Shown: positions 18,862 through 28,583, counted from the stretch's first letter. The stretch is DNA of 64,000 nt from Idiomarina ramblicola (GCF_003987255.1 NZ_PIQC01000009.1:62001-126000); one strand, 5' to 3'. Notes: generated by a model not told the origin, from the letters alone. A program made the numbers and translations.

Positions 18862-19482
18862 GTGCGTTTTATGAAGTTACAAAAAACTTTGGTACTGGCT
18901 ACCGGCAATGCAGGTAAAGTCGCTGAACTACGCCATATGTTAAGCCAAACAGCCACTACAGCCGACTGGCAAGTTCGCCCACAGTCCGACTGGAACTTCA
19001 CAGAAGCTGACGAAACTGGCACCACCTTTGTCGAAAACGCCATTATTAAAGCGCGCCATGCGTGTCAGCAAACCGGATTACCCACCATTGCAGACGACTC
19101 GGGCCTCGCCGTTGCGGCTTTAAACGGTGCGCCAGGTGTTTATTCAGCTCGCTACGCCGGCAGCAACGCAACAGACTCCGATAATATCAATAAGTTATTA
19201 CAGGCTTTAGAAGGCGTTGAAGAAAGCCAGCGGCAAGCCAGTTTTTACTGCGTACTGGTCTATATGCAAAGTGCAGAAGATCCAACCCCCATTATCTGCC
19301 AAGGCCGCTGGGACGGACGCATTCTGACCAAGCCAGTCGGTGAACAGGGTTTCGGCTACGACCCTGTTTTTTGGGTTGAAGACAAAAGAGCTTCAGCCGC
19401 ACAACTTAATAAAACAGAGAAGCAAGCGCTCAGTCATCGTGGTCAGGCTCTGAAGCAACTACTTAGGCAACTCACCGAATGA
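18862..19482 (+). CDS. rdgB: XTP/dITP diphosphatase
   Basis: House-cleaning pyrophosphatase that removes dITP, XTP and related purine nucleotides before they enter DNA. The 206-residue protein shows LVLATGNAGKVAELRHML, TIADDSGLAVAALNGAPGV and the FGYDPVF motif. GTG at 18862 is favoured over ATG at 18871 because GGAG at 18851 is seven bases from the former and too far from the latter. The last four bases overlap hemW (ATGA), so both are made from one message, as in E. coli. Confidence 0.95.
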   Translation: MRFMKLQKTLVLATGNAGKVAELRHMLSQTATTADWQVRPQSDWNFTEADETGTTFVENAIIKARHACQQTGLPTIADDSGLAVAALNGAPGVYSARYAGSNATDSDNINKLLQALEGVEESQRQASFYCVLVYMQSAEDPTPIICQGRWDGRILTKPVGEQGFGYDPVFWVEDKRASAAQLNKTEKQALSHRGQALKQLLRQLTE

Positions 19483-20630
19483 ATCATACGCTGACTCTTC
19501 CACCGTTATCTCTCTATATACACATTCCATGGTGTATTCAGAAATGCCCTTATTGTGATTTCAATTCACACAAGCTGACCGGTGACGTGCCGGAAGCAAG
19601 CTATGTGGGCCGTCTGCTAGAAGATTTGCGAGCCGACCTTGAGTGGGTACAAGGGCGACCAATTCAATCCATCTTTATCGGCGGAGGCACCCCCAGCGTG
19701 CTCTCTGCAAACGCAATACAACAGTTAATGGATGGTGTTCGGGCAGCAGTGAAACTAAGCTCTGACTGTGAAGTGACCATGGAAGCCAACCCCGGTACTT
19801 TTGAAACCGAGAAGTTTTCCGCATTCGTTGCTGCAGGCATCAACCGATTGTCTATCGGTGTGCAGAGCTTACAAGAACATCAGTTACAGCGCCTTGGTCG
19901 TATTCATAACCCACAGCAGGCGAAAGATGCTGCTGCACACGCCAGCGAACTACCTCTGTCCAGCTTTAACTTGGATCTTATGCATGGATTACCGGACCAA
20001 ACAGTAGCAATGGCACTGGACGATTTACGCCAGATTATTGCTTTAAACCCACCACATATTTCCTGGTATCAATTGACCATTGAGCCCAATACCTTGTTCG
20101 CAAGTCAACCGCCTGAACTCCCGGATGACGACACGCTGTGGGAGATTTACCAGCAGGGTCACCAATTGCTGGAAGCTGCGGGTTATGGTCAGTACGAAGT
20201 CAGTGCTTATGCTAAACCCGGTCATCAAAGCCGCCATAATCGTAACTACTGGCAATACGGCGACTACCTGGGAATTGGTTGCGGCGCCCACAGCAAAGTA
20301 ACGCTTCCCCAGAAAAATACAATTCTGCGCTGCGAAAAAGTGAAACATCCTAAAGGTTATTTAGATTTAACCAAAGCCTTACGTTACCAGCTAAAAGAGG
20401 TACCCGTTGACGACCGTTTGTTTGAATTCTTTATGAATCAATTCCGACTGTTAGAACCAGTTAGTAAAAGCAATTTTGAACAAACAACGGGACTCTCTGC
20501 CAATTTAGCATCGGAGCAATTAAGCAAAGCTAAATCACTGGAGCTGGTGATTGAAGGAGAACGCGACTGGCAATTGACCCCACGAGGCCACCGGTTCTTA
20601 AACTCAGTTTTGGATACGCTTCTGGATTAG
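19479..20630 (+). CDS. hemW: Radical SAM heme chaperone HemW
   Basis: Binds heme and a 4Fe-4S cluster; inserts heme into respiratory proteins. It resembles oxygen-independent coproporphyrinogen oxidase HemN but shows the HemW pattern. The radical SAM cysteines are in YIHIPWCIQKCPYCDFNSH, the GGGTP motif follows, and HNRNYWQYGDYLGIGCGAHS is the HemW-specific region. 383 residues. Its TAG stop lies in the loop of a perfect hairpin (20617-20640). Confidence 0.94.
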   Translation: MNHTLTLPPLSLYIHIPWCIQKCPYCDFNSHKLTGDVPEASYVGRLLEDLRADLEWVQGRPIQSIFIGGGTPSVLSANAIQQLMDGVRAAVKLSSDCEVTMEANPGTFETEKFSAFVAAGINRLSIGVQSLQEHQLQRLGRIHNPQQAKDAAAHASELPLSSFNLDLMHGLPDQTVAMALDDLRQIIALNPPHISWYQLTIEPNTLFASQPPELPDDDTLWEIYQQGHQLLEAAGYGQYEVSAYAKPGHQSRHNRNYWQYGDYLGIGCGAHSKVTLPQKNTILRCEKVKHPKGYLDLTKALRYQLKEVPVDDRLFEFFMNQFRLLEPVSKSNFEQTTGLSANLASEQLSKAKSLELVIEGERDWQLTPRGHRFLNSVLDTLLD

Positions 20631-20640
20631 TCCAGAAGCG
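20617..20640. terminator. Perfect hairpin across the hemW stop
   Basis: CGCTTCTGGA and TCCAGAAGCG form a 10-bp perfect stem with loop TTAG; the TAG is the hemW stop codon. It lies eight bases beyond the stop of the convergent trmB gene. Neither side has a T-run, so termination is unproven; it may protect 3' ends or need Rho. Confidence 0.5.
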
Positions 20641-20647
20641 CTTCTCG

Positions 20648-21364
20648 TTATTTTATCTGAAACTGCAAATCCCAGACACCATGACCTTTTCCCTCGCCAC
20701 GGCGTTCGAATTTTGTTTTAGGACGGCTATCAGGCCGCGGCACGTAGCTTCCGGAAGAGGAAAGGTTACTTAGATTAGCCGCACTGCTGAGTACCTCTAA
20801 CATATGTTCGGCGTAATTTTCCCAATCTGTAGCCAAGTGAATAATGCCACCAGACTCTATTTTTTGCGTTAATAGCTGAACAAACTCGGGCTGTACGATA
20901 CGACGCTTATGATGCCGCTTCTTATGCCATGGGTCAGGAAAGAAAATTTGAACACAGTTCAGACTTTCGTCGGAAATGCAGTGTTTAAGAACTTCAACAG
21001 CATCTTCATGAAATACTCGAAGGTTATCTACCCCGGCTTCCTCGACGGCCATGAGACATGTACCAACACCAGGTTCATGTACCTCTATACCAATAAAGTC
21101 ACGCTCAGGAGCGTTAGCAGCCATTTCAACTAACGAATGGCCCATACCAAAACCAATTTCCAAAGTCACCGGAGCTTTTCGGCCAAAAACTGCGGTCAAA
21201 TCCAGCAACCCCTTTTCCAGGGTTAACCCTATTGATGGCCAGAGGCGTTCAATAGCTGCAGCCTGTCCTTTGGTGAGTCGTCCTTCTCTTTTTACAAAAC
21301 TTCGAACCGTTCTGACGTACTTACCCGCTGCTGCGGCTTCTTCGGCGCTCTTAAAGTGGCTCAT
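20648..21364 (-). CDS. trmB: tRNA (guanine-N7-)-methyltransferase
   Basis: Makes m7G46 in the tRNA variable loop from S-adenosylmethionine. The 238-residue protein shows [15 protein letters not shown] (SAM site), [15 protein letters not shown], the [15 protein letters not shown] motif with its catalytic aspartate, and the C-terminal TKFERRGE. It is transcribed towards hemW and lies downstream of the ompA-like gene, separated from it by a good terminator. Confidence 0.96.
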   Translation of the reverse strand: MSHFKSAEEAAAAGKYVRTVRSFVKREGRLTKGQAAAIERLWPSIGLTLEKGLLDLTAVFGRKAPVTLEIGFGMGHSLVEMAANAPERDFIGIEVHEPGVGTCLMAVEEAGVDNLRVFHEDAVEVLKHCISDESLNCVQIFFPDPWHKKRHHKRRIVQPEFVQLLTQKIESGGIIHLATDWENYAEHMLEVLSSAANLSNLSSSGSYVPRPDSRPKTKFERRGEGKGHGVWDLQFQIK

Positions 21365-21395
21365 GATCTACCTGCAAATTACAAATTAGCTGACA

Positions 21396-21428
21396 CCAAA
21401 AAAACAGGCCTGAAAAATCAGGCCTGTT
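21396..21428 (-). terminator. Intrinsic terminator of the ompA-like gene
   Basis: Read on the minus strand, AACAGGCCTGA and TCAGGCCTGTT form an 11-bp stem with a TTTT loop, followed directly by a run of T. It lies about 48 bases after the ompA-like stop and before the trmB start. Confidence 0.9.
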
Positions 21429-21475
21429 GACAATAGAGCTATTATCGCTATTTCAAGCAATCAATACAATTGCTA

Positions 21476-22567
21476 TTAACGAGTTTTAGGTACTCTGTTC
21501 ACTACTTTCAGTGTTGCTTCAATGCGACGGTTATCTTGACGATCGGCCGCACTGTTCTCACGAACTTTAGGTTGAGATTCGCCGTGTCCTTTAAAGTCCA
21601 CACGATTTCTGGCAATGCCATGTTTCTCAACCAATGCATTCGCAACAGCCTCTGCACGACGCTCTGATAACCACTGGTTATACTCAGCTTCACCGGTGCT
21701 GTCCGTATGCCCATGAATGGTGATATCCAGTTGTGGATGCTCCTTCATAAACTCAGCCATGTCTTGAATATCAGACCGTTCGCCGCTGCGAATATTTGAT
21801 GAGTTCAGGTCAAACTCAACCAGCAACTCCTCGGTAATCGTCTCGTTTTCGTAAAGAATGCAGCCGTTTTCGTCGACCGAATAGTTTTTCGGCGTATTCG
21901 CACATTGATCTTTTGAATCAACAACACCATCGCCATCAGAATCTACCTGCTTAGGTTCTGGCTGCGGCTCTGGCTGAGGTGCAGGCTGAGGTTCAGGACG
22001 CGTTCTTGGTTCTGGACTGGTATCACGACCACCAAAGAACCACTGCAAACCAATGTTAGCGAACATTTCGGTGTAGTCTTCTTCCCAGCCTTGCTGGACT
22101 CCACCTTCTACGCGCCAAGCCAAATTGTCGTTGATGAAGTTACGATGACCCAGCGTCAGGCGTGCAGCAATATCTGTTACATCGCCAATTTCAGTATTGT
22201 TTACACCTACACCAGCGTAAAAGCTGTTAGTAAAGTGATACAGCGCATCAACACCATAACTGTCGCCTGAGATGCCACCACCTGGACCATCTAATTCAGC
22301 GTCCATGTAGTCATAGTAAATACGTGCTTCCCATGCCTCGGTAAACATCATACCGGCTTCAATACCCGAGGTAGTGGTTTCCAGGCCATCTTTAACAGAG
22401 AATACTTGGCCATTTTTCACTGCAACGCGGTCACTATCAGCAGAGAATACGCCTAAACGTGCTCCCAGATAAAAGTCGTTTTGCTCAACCTCGGTCTGCT
22501 GCGCAAAAACCGGCGAGGTTAATCCAGCGGTAAGCAAAGATAGAGTAATTAGATTTAAGGTTTTCAT
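21476..22567 (-). CDS. OmpA-family outer membrane protein with type 3 repeat
   Basis: A 363-residue outer-membrane protein linking the membrane to peptidoglycan. Signal peptide ends at TSPVFAQQ. The N-terminal ~175 residues form an eight-strand OmpA-like barrel (alternating pattern starting FYLGARLGVFSAD). A Pro/Glu linker of PEPQPAPQPEPQPEP type and one thrombospondin type 3-like calcium repeat DSDGDGVVDSKDQC follow. The C-terminal OmpA domain has the peptidoglycan-binding IHGHTDSTGEAEYNQWLSER and NRRIEA. The start at 22567 has AAAGGAGC upstream; the longer frame from 22660 lacks one. Confidence 0.93.
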   Translation of the reverse strand: MKTLNLITLSLLTAGLTSPVFAQQTEVEQNDFYLGARLGVFSADSDRVAVKNGQVFSVKDGLETTTSGIEAGMMFTEAWEARIYYDYMDAELDGPGGGISGDSYGVDALYHFTNSFYAGVGVNNTEIGDVTDIAARLTLGHRNFINDNLAWRVEGGVQQGWEEDYTEMFANIGLQWFFGGRDTSPEPRTRPEPQPAPQPEPQPEPKQVDSDGDGVVDSKDQCANTPKNYSVDENGCILYENETITEELLVEFDLNSSNIRSGERSDIQDMAEFMKEHPQLDITIHGHTDSTGEAEYNQWLSERRAEAVANALVEKHGIARNRVDFKGHGESQPKVRENSAADRQDNRRIEATLKVVNRVPKTR

Positions 22568-22682
22568 TGCAAAGCTCCTTTTAATTGCAATAACAATCAT
22601 GCTCGGAATATGAGACACTGTGTATGTCATAAAGAATAGTACATTCTTCACTTTAGTCATTTTAATTTGCAGAGATTTACAG

Positions 22683-23726
22683 TTGACTCATACATTCAGC
22701 TCTCAAGTCCTCCGTTGGTTTCAGCAGTATGGCCGTAAACATCTTCCCTGGCAGAAGAAGGTCACTCCTTACCGTGTCTGGGTATCAGAAATTATGCTAC
22801 AACAAACCCAGGTCACCACCGTTATTCCGTACTTCGATCGTTTTATGACGACATTCCCAACAGTTCAGGTCCTCGCCGATGCTCCGCAAGACCAGGTTCT
22901 GAGCCTGTGGACAGGTCTAGGTTACTATGCCCGGGCCCGTAATCTTCATAAAACAGCAAAACTCATTTGCACACGCTTTAACGGTGAGTTTCCGGAAAAA
23001 GTTCATGATCTTGAGGAATTACCTGGAATTGGTCGCTCAACGGCTGGCGCTATTCGCTCTCTTGGGTACGGCAAATACGCCCCAATTTTGGATGGCAACG
23101 TAAAGCGAGTTTTAGCACGTCATTTTGCGATTGCTGGTTGGCCTGGCAAAGCCAGTGTATTAAAAGAGCTCTGGCAACTGACCGAGCAGCTCACCCCAGA
23201 AAAAGAGTCCGGCGCCTATAATCAAGCCATGATGGATATTGGAGCGATGATATGCACCCGAACTAAGCCACTCTGTGAGGAATGTCCGGTCAATAATACC
23301 TGCTCCGCCAAAGCAAACGAGACAATTGCACAGTATCCGGGGAAAAAGCCGAAAAAGACCAAACCGGTTAAAGCAACGCATATGCTAATTTTCCGTCACA
23401 ATGGTCATTTCTTACTGGAAAAGAGACCACAAACCGGTATTTGGGGTGGGCTCTGGTGCTTTCCTCAAAGCGATGATGAGGCTCAAGTCACCTCTTTAGC
23501 ACAACGCTACGGCCTGACTGAGCAAGGCCGTCAAAAACTGCCAGGTTTTCGGCACACCTTCAGTCACTTTCATCTGGACTGTTACCCACTGCTAATCGAC
23601 GTTGTTTCTACTGACACTCAGCTCAACGAACATCAGTATCTGTGGGTCAAACCTGACACGAATAAGGGCTTGGGCTTTGCTGCCCCAACCGTTAAACTGA
23701 TGGAACAGTTAACGATCAATAAGTGA
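22683..23726 (+). CDS. mutY: Adenine DNA glycosylase MutY
   Basis: Removes adenine mispaired with 8-oxoguanine. E36 and D137 (E. coli E37 and D138) are in [10 protein letters not shown] and [10 protein letters not shown]; the helix-hairpin-helix is [12 protein letters not shown]. The 4Fe-4S cysteines are in [17 protein letters not shown], and a Nudix-like domain that reads 8-oxoG ends the protein. The start is TTG at 22683, giving 347 residues and an N-terminus [12 protein letters not shown] like E. coli's; the GTG at 22620 adds unrelated residues. The ribosome site is weak (GCAGAG). Confidence 0.95.
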   Translation: MTHTFSSQVLRWFQQYGRKHLPWQKKVTPYRVWVSEIMLQQTQVTTVIPYFDRFMTTFPTVQVLADAPQDQVLSLWTGLGYYARARNLHKTAKLICTRFNGEFPEKVHDLEELPGIGRSTAGAIRSLGYGKYAPILDGNVKRVLARHFAIAGWPGKASVLKELWQLTEQLTPEKESGAYNQAMMDIGAMICTRTKPLCEECPVNNTCSAKANETIAQYPGKKPKKTKPVKATHMLIFRHNGHFLLEKRPQTGIWGGLWCFPQSDDEAQVTSLAQRYGLTEQGRQKLPGFRHTFSHFHLDCYPLLIDVVSTDTQLNEHQYLWVKPDTNKGLGFAAPTVKLMEQLTINK

Positions 23727-23733
23727 GCACGCC

Positions 23734-24006
23734 ATGAGCCGTACCGTATTTTGCGAACATTTTCAGAAAGACGCCGAAGGTCTGGATTTTCAGCTTTACC
23801 CGGGAGAGTTAGGCGAACGCATTTTTAACCATATCTCCAAAGAAGCCTGGTCGGAATGGCAGAAAAAGCAAACCATGCTGATAAACGAGAAGCGACTCAA
23901 TATGATGGACCCAACGGATCGCGAGTTTCTTGAGCAACAAATGACAGGTTTCTTATTTGAGGGTAAAGATCCTCAAATTGAAGGCTATACTCCCCCAGAA
24001 AGTTAA
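23734..24006 (+). CDS. yggX: YggX family Fe(II)-trafficking protein
   Basis: Small cytoplasmic protein that protects iron-sulfur clusters and DNA from iron-driven oxidation. The 90 residues include [26 protein letters not shown], and [17 protein letters not shown], all characteristic. It starts seven bases after mutY, an operon seen in most gammaproteobacteria; both protect against oxidative damage. Confidence 0.96.
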   Translation: MSRTVFCEHFQKDAEGLDFQLYPGELGERIFNHISKEAWSEWQKKQTMLINEKRLNMMDPTDREFLEQQMTGFLFEGKDPQIEGYTPPES

Positions 24007-24045
24007 CGTATCAGTCTAACGATTTTCCAAAAACTAGCTTTTTTC

Positions 24046-24082
24046 TTGCACATCTAAATTATTGTCTAATATATTGACAATA
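24046..24082 (+). promoter_or_regulatory. Putative proBA promoter with inverted repeat
   Basis: TTGCAC (24046-24051) and TATATT (24070-24075), 18 bases apart, resemble a sigma-70 promoter. An inverted repeat TATTGTC (24060-24066) / GACAATA (24076-24082) brackets the -10, as an operator would. TSS would be about 80 bases before the proB ATG. The TTGACA at 24074 has no matching -10. Confidence 0.4.
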
Positions 24083-24161
24083 GCTATGGCTTATGGGCCT
24101 CACTGGAGCTTAGAAAGTCAATCTGTTAGACTACTAACGAATTCAACAAAAGGGAGTCTCT

Positions 24162-25277
24162 ATGAAAGCGCCATCCTGGCGAAGAGCCGTACTGAAAGTG
24201 GGGAGTGCGCTCATCGCGCCAGATGAAACTGGGGTTAGCACCAAATACCTTTTACCCATCGCTCGTTTTATTAACGAATGTCGAGAACGAGGACAAGAAG
24301 TTGTCATAGTCTCATCAGGCAGTGTCGCTGCTGGCCGTAAGCACATTCATTTTGAACATAAAAAAGTGCCGGTTGCTGTACGCAAAGCAATGTCAGCTGT
24401 TGGCCAAAATGAAATGATGGGCTACTGGTCGCGCTTTTTTGATTCCCCCTGCGCCCAGTTGTTAATGACACACAGTGACTTACGCGACAGAGCGCGCTAC
24501 GTCAGCATTAAAAACACCCTAAACAGATTGTTAGAGCACAACATTTTACCCGTAGTTAATGAGAACGATGCCTTAGCTACTGATGAAATGAAGGTTGGTG
24601 ATAACGATAACTTATCGGCCATGGTTGCCACATTAGTGGATGCCGACGCGCTGTTTATTTGTTCAGACATTGATGGTCTGTACGATTCCGATCCAAACCT
24701 GAATCCGGATGCGAAGAAAATTCCGGTAGTTGAACAAATTGACGAGAGCATTTACTCGTTGGCCGGCGGCTCTGTCAGTGACGTGGGTACCGGCGGTATG
24801 CGAACGAAGGTTGAAGCAGCAGAAAAAGCAACTTCACACGGTATCGATACCTACATTGTTAACGGTCGCAAAGGTGAAACCTTTGAATCGTTATTACAGG
24901 GTGACATCCCCGGCACATTATTCCGTCGCCAATCTGATCCAATCAGCAATAAAAAGCATTGGTTAAGACATACCTTGGTGGCTCAAGGTGAGATTTTGGT
25001 TGATGAAGGTGCTGAAAAAGCATTAATTGAGAACGGTGCCTCGCTATTAAGTTCAGGCATTGTTGATGTACAAGGTGATTTTGATCGCGGTGACGCCGTG
25101 CTGGTTCGCAGCGCCAACGATACTGACGCTATCGCAAAAGGTATTTGTCAGTACAGCGCACATGAACTAATGCACATTAAAGGGCAACAAACTGAAGATA
25201 TAGCTGAAAAATTTGGCTATAGCCCGATTACGGAAGTCATTCACCGTGACGATCTAATGATTTTGGAGGACGCATGA
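24162..25277 (+). CDS. proB: Glutamate 5-kinase
   Basis: First step of proline synthesis: phosphorylates glutamate. The 371-residue protein has the amino acid kinase domain (VLKVGSALIA, VIVSSGSVAAG, VNENDALAT, GDNDNLSAMVA, GTGGMRTKVEAA) and a C-terminal PUA domain from about residue 275. The kinase is usually feedback-inhibited by proline through the first domain. ATGA overlap joins it to proA. GGGAG lies upstream of the ATG. Confidence 0.97.
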   Translation: MKAPSWRRAVLKVGSALIAPDETGVSTKYLLPIARFINECRERGQEVVIVSSGSVAAGRKHIHFEHKKVPVAVRKAMSAVGQNEMMGYWSRFFDSPCAQLLMTHSDLRDRARYVSIKNTLNRLLEHNILPVVNENDALATDEMKVGDNDNLSAMVATLVDADALFICSDIDGLYDSDPNLNPDAKKIPVVEQIDESIYSLAGGSVSDVGTGGMRTKVEAAEKATSHGIDTYIVNGRKGETFESLLQGDIPGTLFRRQSDPISNKKHWLRHTLVAQGEILVDEGAEKALIENGASLLSSGIVDVQGDFDRGDAVLVRSANDTDAIAKGICQYSAHELMHIKGQQTEDIAEKFGYSPITEVIHRDDLMILEDA

Positions 25278-26527
25278 GCCAGCAATTAGCAAAAGAAATT
25301 TCACAACGCGCTGCAAAAGCTGCACGCGCTGTAGCAACCTTATCAGAAGCAGAGAAAAATAGCGTATTACAGAAGATGGCAGACGCTATTCGAGCACGCC
25401 AGGATAAGATTATTGAAGTCAACAAGAAAGACTTAGTGGCAGGTAAAGAAAAAGGTCTCAGCGATGCAATGATGGATCGCCTTGAGCTAACGCCTGAGCG
25501 TATCGAAGGTATGGCATCAGCCATTGAAGAGATCATCGAGTTAAAAGATCCGGTGGGCGACAGTTACGTTCTGGACGAGCGTCCTAACGGAATGAAAATT
25601 GAAAAAATGCGCATTCCACTAGGCGTTATTTGTATGATTTACGAAGCTCGCCCTAATGTTACTGCGGATGCCGGTGCACTGTGCTTCAAGTCAGGTAACG
25701 CCGTAATCTTGCGTTGTGGCCGCGAAGCAATTGACAGCAGTAAAGCCATTGCTGAAGCGTTGCACGAGGCGTTAGAAGCCAGCAACTTGCCTAAAGACGT
25801 TATCACTGTGGTACCAACACCTGATCGCGAACTGATGACCGAGTTACTGCAACAGAAAGATTATATCGACCTGGTTATTCCTCGTGGCGGTGAAGGTCTG
25901 ATTCACTTTGTCAGCGACACCAGTAAAATCCCGGTTATTCAGCACTACAAAGGTGTTTGCCACCTGTATGTTGATAAAGACGCCGATCTTGATAAAGCAC
26001 TGGCTATTTTGCTTAACGGTAAAACACAGCGTACCGGTGTTTGCAACGCCCTTGAAGGCTTACTGGTTCATCAGGATGTTGCTGATAAATTCTTGCCTAT
26101 GGCTGCTAAAGCTCTGGCTGAGAAAGACGTAACCATCCATGCCGATAAGCGCTCAGTGAGTTACTTTGACGGTGCTGATGAGATTGCAGATGATGCCTTT
26201 GGTGAAGAATATCTGGCTCTGGAAATTGCCGTCCGTACTGTTGATAACTACGAAGGTGCCATTGAGCATATTCAGGAGTTTGGTAGTGGTCACACCGAAG
26301 TTATCATTACCGAGAACGATGAAACTGCAAAGCGTTTTATTCGTGAAGTGGATTCAGCCGTTACTATGGCTAATGTCTCCTCTCGCTTCTCAGATGGCGG
26401 CCAGTTAGGCTTAGGTGCTGAAATTGGTATTTCTACCAGTAAACTGCACGCCTATGGTCCAATGGGTCTAGAAGCGCTAACAACTGAAAAGTTCGTGGTC
26501 ACCGGTAACGGTCAAGTTCGCGACTAA
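25274..26527 (+). CDS. proA: Gamma-glutamyl phosphate reductase
   Basis: Second step of proline synthesis: NADPH reduction of glutamyl-5-phosphate to the semialdehyde, which cyclises to P5C for ProC. 417 residues of the aldehyde dehydrogenase superfamily, with IPLGVICMIYEARPNVT, the catalytic cysteine in KTQRTGVCNALE, and ASSRFSDGGQLGLGAEIGIS-like C-terminal motif. Co-translated with proB and ended by a strong terminator. Confidence 0.97.
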   Translation: MSQQLAKEISQRAAKAARAVATLSEAEKNSVLQKMADAIRARQDKIIEVNKKDLVAGKEKGLSDAMMDRLELTPERIEGMASAIEEIIELKDPVGDSYVLDERPNGMKIEKMRIPLGVICMIYEARPNVTADAGALCFKSGNAVILRCGREAIDSSKAIAEALHEALEASNLPKDVITVVPTPDRELMTELLQQKDYIDLVIPRGGEGLIHFVSDTSKIPVIQHYKGVCHLYVDKDADLDKALAILLNGKTQRTGVCNALEGLLVHQDVADKFLPMAAKALAEKDVTIHADKRSVSYFDGADEIADDAFGEEYLALEIAVRTVDNYEGAIEHIQEFGSGHTEVIITENDETAKRFIREVDSAVTMANVSSRFSDGGQLGLGAEIGISTSKLHAYGPMGLEALTTEKFVVTGNGQVRD

Positions 26528-26544
26528 CTCAGTGTTTAACGTAT

Positions 26545-26580
26545 AAAAAAGCCCCGGCTCATTGAGTCGGGGCTTTTTTT
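26545..26580. terminator. Strong bidirectional terminator, proBA / waaA-kdkA
   Basis: A-run, GCCCCGGCTC, short loop ATT, GAGTCGGGGC (one mismatch) and T-run. A tracts on one side and T tracts on the other let it serve proBA on the plus strand and waaA-kdkA on the minus strand. Confidence 0.93.
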
Positions 26581-26592
26581 ATGGCGTAAAAC

Positions 26593-28578
26593 CTAGCGGC
26601 GATACCCCGTTAATAGCTCTGGCCAGTCACGAGACTCCTTCCAGTAAAAAGTCGCATTCTTTTCTTTCTCTTTGCGCAATGAACGCAGTAACCGCTGGAT
26701 ATTCGCTTCTTTCCAGTCACCGCTTTCACGGAAGTCACACTTATCAAAATCGACAATCCAGGCTTTGTCGTTGTCATCCAGCATGAGGTTGTGACAATTC
26801 AAGTCGGAATGATAAACCCCTGTATCATGCAACTGCTTAATAACCCCACCAAGTTTTTGCCAAAGCTCTGCCGACAACTGTTTTTCGCGCAATAGTCGAT
26901 AGACATCAATCGCGCCGGGAATCACTTCAACCAGAATGTCAGCTTTATAGCTAAATACGGCTGTTTTTTCCATTCGAGCAGCTACCGGTCGCGGAACGGG
27001 CAGCCCCAGCTCTCTCAGCTTCGACAATAAATCAAACTCGTGAATCGCCCGACTTCTTTGTGCAGGCTCTCTTAAAAAGCGATCTTTATTTATTTTCCCG
27101 ACTAAACCACCACGATAATAATGACGCAACAAAAGACCTAAATCGCCTTGCTGAATAAACCAAACCGTCGCGCGTCCCGTTGAATTCCCTGCTATTGCTT
27201 TCTGTTGCTGCCAGTATTGGGTGGTAAAATGTTTGTCTTCAATCTTCTCAATAATATCGCTGTCATAGCGAATAAGCCCTTGGGGACTCTGCTCTGTTTT
27301 TATCATACCGCTTCCTGTCAGAGTACATTCCAGTGCTCGCTTTATTATCCTTAACGTAGCACCCTGGTGCGTTTGTAAAACGCTTTTAGCAGCTTCATGT
27401 TGCGTTGTCATGACAGCTGTCTGCTGCAGTAAACTCACCGCTTGTTTAATTTCTTCCGCACTTTCTACCCACCGCACGGCGCCAACTTTTGATAATTCAG
27501 CGTAAACCTGTGGGAAATTAAATACGTGCAGCCCAGACATAACATTGGAGCCAGCAGCAATAACTTCAAGGGGGTTATGACCTCCCCGTTCAATTAGACT
27601 TCCGCCCACGAAGGTCACAGACGCTAATTGCCCCCACAGCATCATTTCGCCCATACTATTCGCAAGAAAGACATCACAGTCTTTTGGTATCGCATTATGC
27701 TCGCTACGGCGGGCTAACTTTAATCCCGACTGTTGAATGAGCTCTGCGACATTTTCAAACTGCTCAGGATGCCTTGGCGCAATAATAAGACAAGCATCCG
27801 GCTGTTCTTCCTGAATCAACTTATGTGCTTCAATAAGGACTTCATGTTCCCCGGGATGACTGCTGCTCGCCAACCAAACGCTTCGCTCCAGACAACTCTG
27901 TTTCCAGAGGCGCGCTTTATCGACATCATTGCCGGAAAGCTCAATATCGTACTTAAGATTGCCATCAACAAAGAGCCGGTTGCGTGGCACCCCCAATATT
28001 TTCATTCGGCGTGAGGTTTCTTTATTCTGAACGGAAACTAAAGCCAGTTGTTTCCATACAGGCTTCATAAGCCAATGAAAACGCCGGTAGCCCCTGCCAG
28101 AGCGCCCCGAAAGTCGCGCATTCAACAAACAAACGGGTATCTTAGCTCTGGAGAGGTGATTCAGCATCTGCGGCCAAAGCTCTGTTTCCATTATCCATAC
28201 AGCTCTAGGTTTCAACTTACGCACGAAGCGCTTCACCGCACCCGGTGTGTCAATGGGCCAATAACGGCAACTGACAGAGTCGCCAAAATGCTGATGAATC
28301 AATGCCCTGGCAGTCGGCGTCATACAAGTAATAACCACCTTTTGCTCAGGCTTTTGATGCAGTAACTGTTCTATTAGGCGTTTTGCCGCTAAGGTTTCAC
28401 CCACAGAAACACTGTGGATAACTAGACATCCCTGCAGCTTTTTATCAACAGAATTTAATGCAAGCCTTTCTGACCAGTTCTGACGATAGCGGGCATCCTT
28501 CTTACCACGCAGCCACAACCAGACAAAAACGGCTGGAGTGACCAGCCGCAATAGCATTCCATAGAGCCACAGTCTCAT
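26593..28578 (-). CDS. waaA: WaaA-KdkA fusion: Kdo transferase joined to Kdo kinase
   Basis: Residues 1-424 are a complete Kdo transferase (WaaA/KdtA): hydrophobic N-terminal anchor MRLWLYGMLLRLV, catalytic glutamate in HSVSVGETLAAK, and the glycosyltransferase-B C-terminal fold (VGGSLIERGGHNPLE). It adds Kdo to lipid IVA at the inner membrane. Residues 425-661 are a complete Kdo kinase (KdkA): LLRHYYRGGLVGKINKDR, catalytic loop HSDLNCHNLML and VDFDKC. The kinase part begins with an internal ATG at 27306 preceded by AGGAAGCGGT. Start at 28578 (three bases past the upstream stop); a GTG at 28608 also lies in frame. Lengths equal those of separate WaaA and KdkA proteins. Confidence 0.93.
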   Translation of the reverse strand: MRLWLYGMLLRLVTPAVFVWLWLRGKKDARYRQNWSERLALNSVDKKLQGCLVIHSVSVGETLAAKRLIEQLLHQKPEQKVVITCMTPTARALIHQHFGDSVSCRYWPIDTPGAVKRFVRKLKPRAVWIMETELWPQMLNHLSRAKIPVCLLNARLSGRSGRGYRRFHWLMKPVWKQLALVSVQNKETSRRMKILGVPRNRLFVDGNLKYDIELSGNDVDKARLWKQSCLERSVWLASSSHPGEHEVLIEAHKLIQEEQPDACLIIAPRHPEQFENVAELIQQSGLKLARRSEHNAIPKDCDVFLANSMGEMMLWGQLASVTFVGGSLIERGGHNPLEVIAAGSNVMSGLHVFNFPQVYAELSKVGAVRWVESAEEIKQAVSLLQQTAVMTTQHEAAKSVLQTHQGATLRIIKRALECTLTGSGMIKTEQSPQGLIRYDSDIIEKIEDKHFTTQYWQQQKAIAGNSTGRATVWFIQQGDLGLLLRHYYRGGLVGKINKDRFLREPAQRSRAIHEFDLLSKLRELGLPVPRPVAARMEKTAVFSYKADILVEVIPGAIDVYRLLREKQLSAELWQKLGGVIKQLHDTGVYHSDLNCHNLMLDDNDKAWIVDFDKCDFRESGDWKEANIQRLLRSLRKEKEKNATFYWKESRDWPELLTGYRR

Positions 28579-28583
28579 ATTCT

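Noticed and set aside
20617-20640. hemW-end hairpin as a normal intrinsic terminator
   Set aside because: Stem is perfect but neither strand has a T-run; kept only as a hairpin with low terminator confidence.
24074-24079. Perfect TTGACA as the -35 of proBA
   Set aside because: No -10-like hexamer at 15-19 bases downstream (GC-rich there); the upstream TTGCAC/TATATT pair fits better.
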